Source: Halocynthiibacter namhaensis (lineage in GTDB: Bacteria > Pseudomonadota > Alphaproteobacteria > Rhodobacterales > Rhodobacteraceae). Taken from it: DNA of 64,000 nucleotides. The stretch spans positions 62,001 through 126,000 of the forward strand of contig NZ_JWIF01000074.1 of assembly GCF_000812685.1 (NCBI RefSeq), written 5' to 3'. Below are positions 62,734 through 64,000 of this stretch, piece after piece; positions within the stretch are counted from its first letter, which is position 1, and every line of letters starts with the position of its first letter. The notes under the pieces are model-generated. The model searched no databases, was not told the origin of the DNA, and saw only the letters and a list, made by a program, of their open reading frames with translations. The translations under genes were made by a program, and so were the position numbers.

Positions 62734-63903
62734 TCATTCTTGGCGCAACAGCCGTAAAACGCCCCCGGTTTTGCGTTCTATGCGTCCGTCGATTTCCAAT
62801 CTGGTTAACAATAGGTCTAGGTCAGGCAAGGTCACGTTGAGATCTTCCATCAGTTGGGTTTCCGCCAAAGGGGCGGTCGTCAATGTGTTGAGAATTTGAT
62901 TGTGCAACTCGGCGACCTCTGCCGGGCGTTTGCGTGGCGGGCGCTTGCGCGGGGAACTGTGGTCGAGGTCGCTGACGGTATCTATCAGTTCGGCAGCGGG
63001 TGTTGGTTGATCTTGAAGCTGGGGAAGGGCGGTTAGAATATCATCGACGTTGCGGATCAAGGTCGCGCCATCGCGGATCAACGCGTTGCACCCGCTGGCC
63101 CGCATATCAATTGGATGCCCAGGAACGGCCAATACATCACGTCCCTGATCCAGCGCGTTTTTTGCGGTGATCATAGATCCAGATTTCAACGCGGCTTCCA
63201 CCACCAAGACCCCCTGACTAAGCCCCGAGATGATTCTGTTGCGCATGGGGAAATGCCGCGCCGTGGGTTTTGTGCCTGCAGGATGTTCAGACAGGATTAA
63301 CCCATTTTTCGCAATGCCGTTATGTAAGGCTTTGTTTTCAGATGGGTAAATCACATCGACCCCGCCTGCAACGACAGCAATGGTGCCAAACGCCAAAGCC
63401 CCGTTATGTGCGGCACTGTCTGTCCCGCGTGCTAGGCCTGAAACCACGATGATCCCATTTTTTCCCAACTCACCGGCCAATCGTTTTGCCATGCGCAACC
63501 CGATGGATGACGCGTTGCGCGCGCCGACAATGGCGACGGCCGGGCGTTGCAATAGATCGATATTTCCCTTTGCCCAAAGTGCTGCAGGCGGATCTGGGAT
63601 GTCTTTCAGGGGGGCGGGGTAGAAGGGGTCGCCCCATAAGATTAAGCTTGCCTTGGCGGCCTTTCCTGCCTTGAGTTCCTGATGGACCTGTTCGCGTGCA
63701 ATAGGCGACCAATCTGGGCGGTCTTGCGCCATGACATCAATGGCGACGCGCGCGGATCCGTGTCGATCCAGCAGGCGATAAAATGTTGTTAGCCCGACCT
63801 TTGGCGAACGGATCAATTGCAGCCGCGCAAAACGTTCCTTTGGATCCGGCGGGGCAAGTTCCGCCGTGTTTCCTGTAAACAGATCGTGGTCAATGTGTTC
63901 CAA
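62734..63903 (-). CDS. dprA: DNA-processing protein DprA (Smf)
   Basis: 389 residues from a TTG start; no in-frame ATG lies near, so the true start could be a little different. DprA loads RecA on incoming single-stranded DNA during transformation. An N-terminal SAM-like helical region (1-95) is followed by the Rossmann domain (about 115-290) with AIVGARNASSIG, VVSGLARGTDSAAH, GGVDVIYPSEN, SEHPAGTKPTARHFPMRNRIISGLS (core GTKPTARHFPMRNRI) and VPGHPIDMRASGCN. The C-terminal winged-helix domain (about 325-385) completes the usual layout. Only 97 bases remain after it in the window and hold no supported gene. Confidence 0.93.
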   Translation of the reverse strand: MEHIDHDLFTGNTAELAPPDPKERFARLQLIRSPKVGLTTFYRLLDRHGSARVAIDVMAQDRPDWSPIAREQVHQELKAGKAAKASLILWGDPFYPAPLKDIPDPPAALWAKGNIDLLQRPAVAIVGARNASSIGLRMAKRLAGELGKNGIIVVSGLARGTDSAAHNGALAFGTIAVVAGGVDVIYPSENKALHNGIAKNGLILSEHPAGTKPTARHFPMRNRIISGLSQGVLVVEAALKSGSMITAKNALDQGRDVLAVPGHPIDMRASGCNALIRDGATLIRNVDDILTALPQLQDQPTPAAELIDTVSDLDHSSPRKRPPRKRPAEVAELHNQILNTLTTAPLAETQLMEDLNVTLPDLDLLLTRLEIDGRIERKTGGVLRLLRQE

Positions 63904-64000
63904 ATCATTCGCCCCAGAGGCCAGATTACCCTGGCACAGACAGTGACACAGAAGCGGTTAATGATTTCTAAAGAAAGTCAGGAGAACACATCCGTTGTGT

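Noticed and set aside
63904-64000. Start of another gene at the window edge
   Set aside because: AGGAG is followed by no well-placed start codon, and only 97 bases are available.

Overview
The window looks like a chromosomal segment of an alphaproteobacterium of the order Rhodobacterales (Roseobacter-group type). The evidence is the phasin/PhaR pair, a ferredoxin almost matching Rhodobacter capsulatus FdVI, a SAM-II riboswitch in front of metZ, a Hint-domain protein of a kind common in this group, and moderate GC. Most genes are housekeeping or ordinary metabolism. No prophage, insertion sequence, CRISPR array, rRNA or tRNA gene was recognised.

Layout. 0-3.5 kb: PHA granule genes phaP and phaR (phaR carries a frameshift), a LysR regulator and a DegT-type aminotransferase. 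3.6-7 kb: a complete polar amino acid ABC importer on the minus strand, with an internal terminator between the binding protein and the permeases. 7-12.6 kb: TerB-like, ArsR and DUF1330 genes around an octanucleotide repeat, then pyrG, secG, purA and DUF2842. 12.8-19.3 kb: a long acidic Rhodobacterales protein, thiamine pyrophosphokinase, a DMT transporter, a Hint-domain protein, a perfect 18-bp palindrome and L-serine dehydratase. 19.5-25.6 kb: rpiA, gor, hflK-hflC and a DegP-type protease, separated by clear terminators. 25.6-31 kb: a peptidoglycan-binding lipoprotein, fdxE, an FG-GAP protein, purD and xseA. 31-38 kb: a NuoE-NuoF fusion (formate dehydrogenase beta type) without its alpha subunit, lysoplasmalogenase, a kinase-like protein, and ftsY with three followers including yciB.

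38-47.5 kb: a small AT-richer stretch with a YwqG-like unknown gene, a glutathione transferase, the SAM-II riboswitch with terminator and metZ, a membrane zinc-ribbon protein, folE2 behind spaced repeats, trkH, and a probable guanidino-oxopentanoate decarboxylase. 47.6-51 kb is the least ordinary region: a SPOR/peptidoglycan-binding protein whose trypsin-like domain has lost all three catalytic residues, a strong nested hairpin, and an orphan PD-(D/E)XK nuclease-like gene. 51-64 kb: glyQ without an adjacent glyS, a translationally coupled sulfatase/FAD-dehydrogenase pair, a TetR regulator with a visible operator facing an NTF2-like/flavin-binding gene pair, an rRNA methyltransferase, 3-oxoacid CoA-transferase, topA and dprA.

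Genes that work together: phaP/phaR (PHA storage), the four-gene ABC importer, hflK/hflC/degP (membrane and periplasmic protein quality control), ftsY with its trailing membrane genes, sulfatase plus dehydrogenase, and scoA/scoB. I see no clear multi-gene novel defence system. The strongest unusual signals are the dead protease, the orphan nuclease-like gene, the broken phaR, and several tandem or inverted repeats in regulatory regions.
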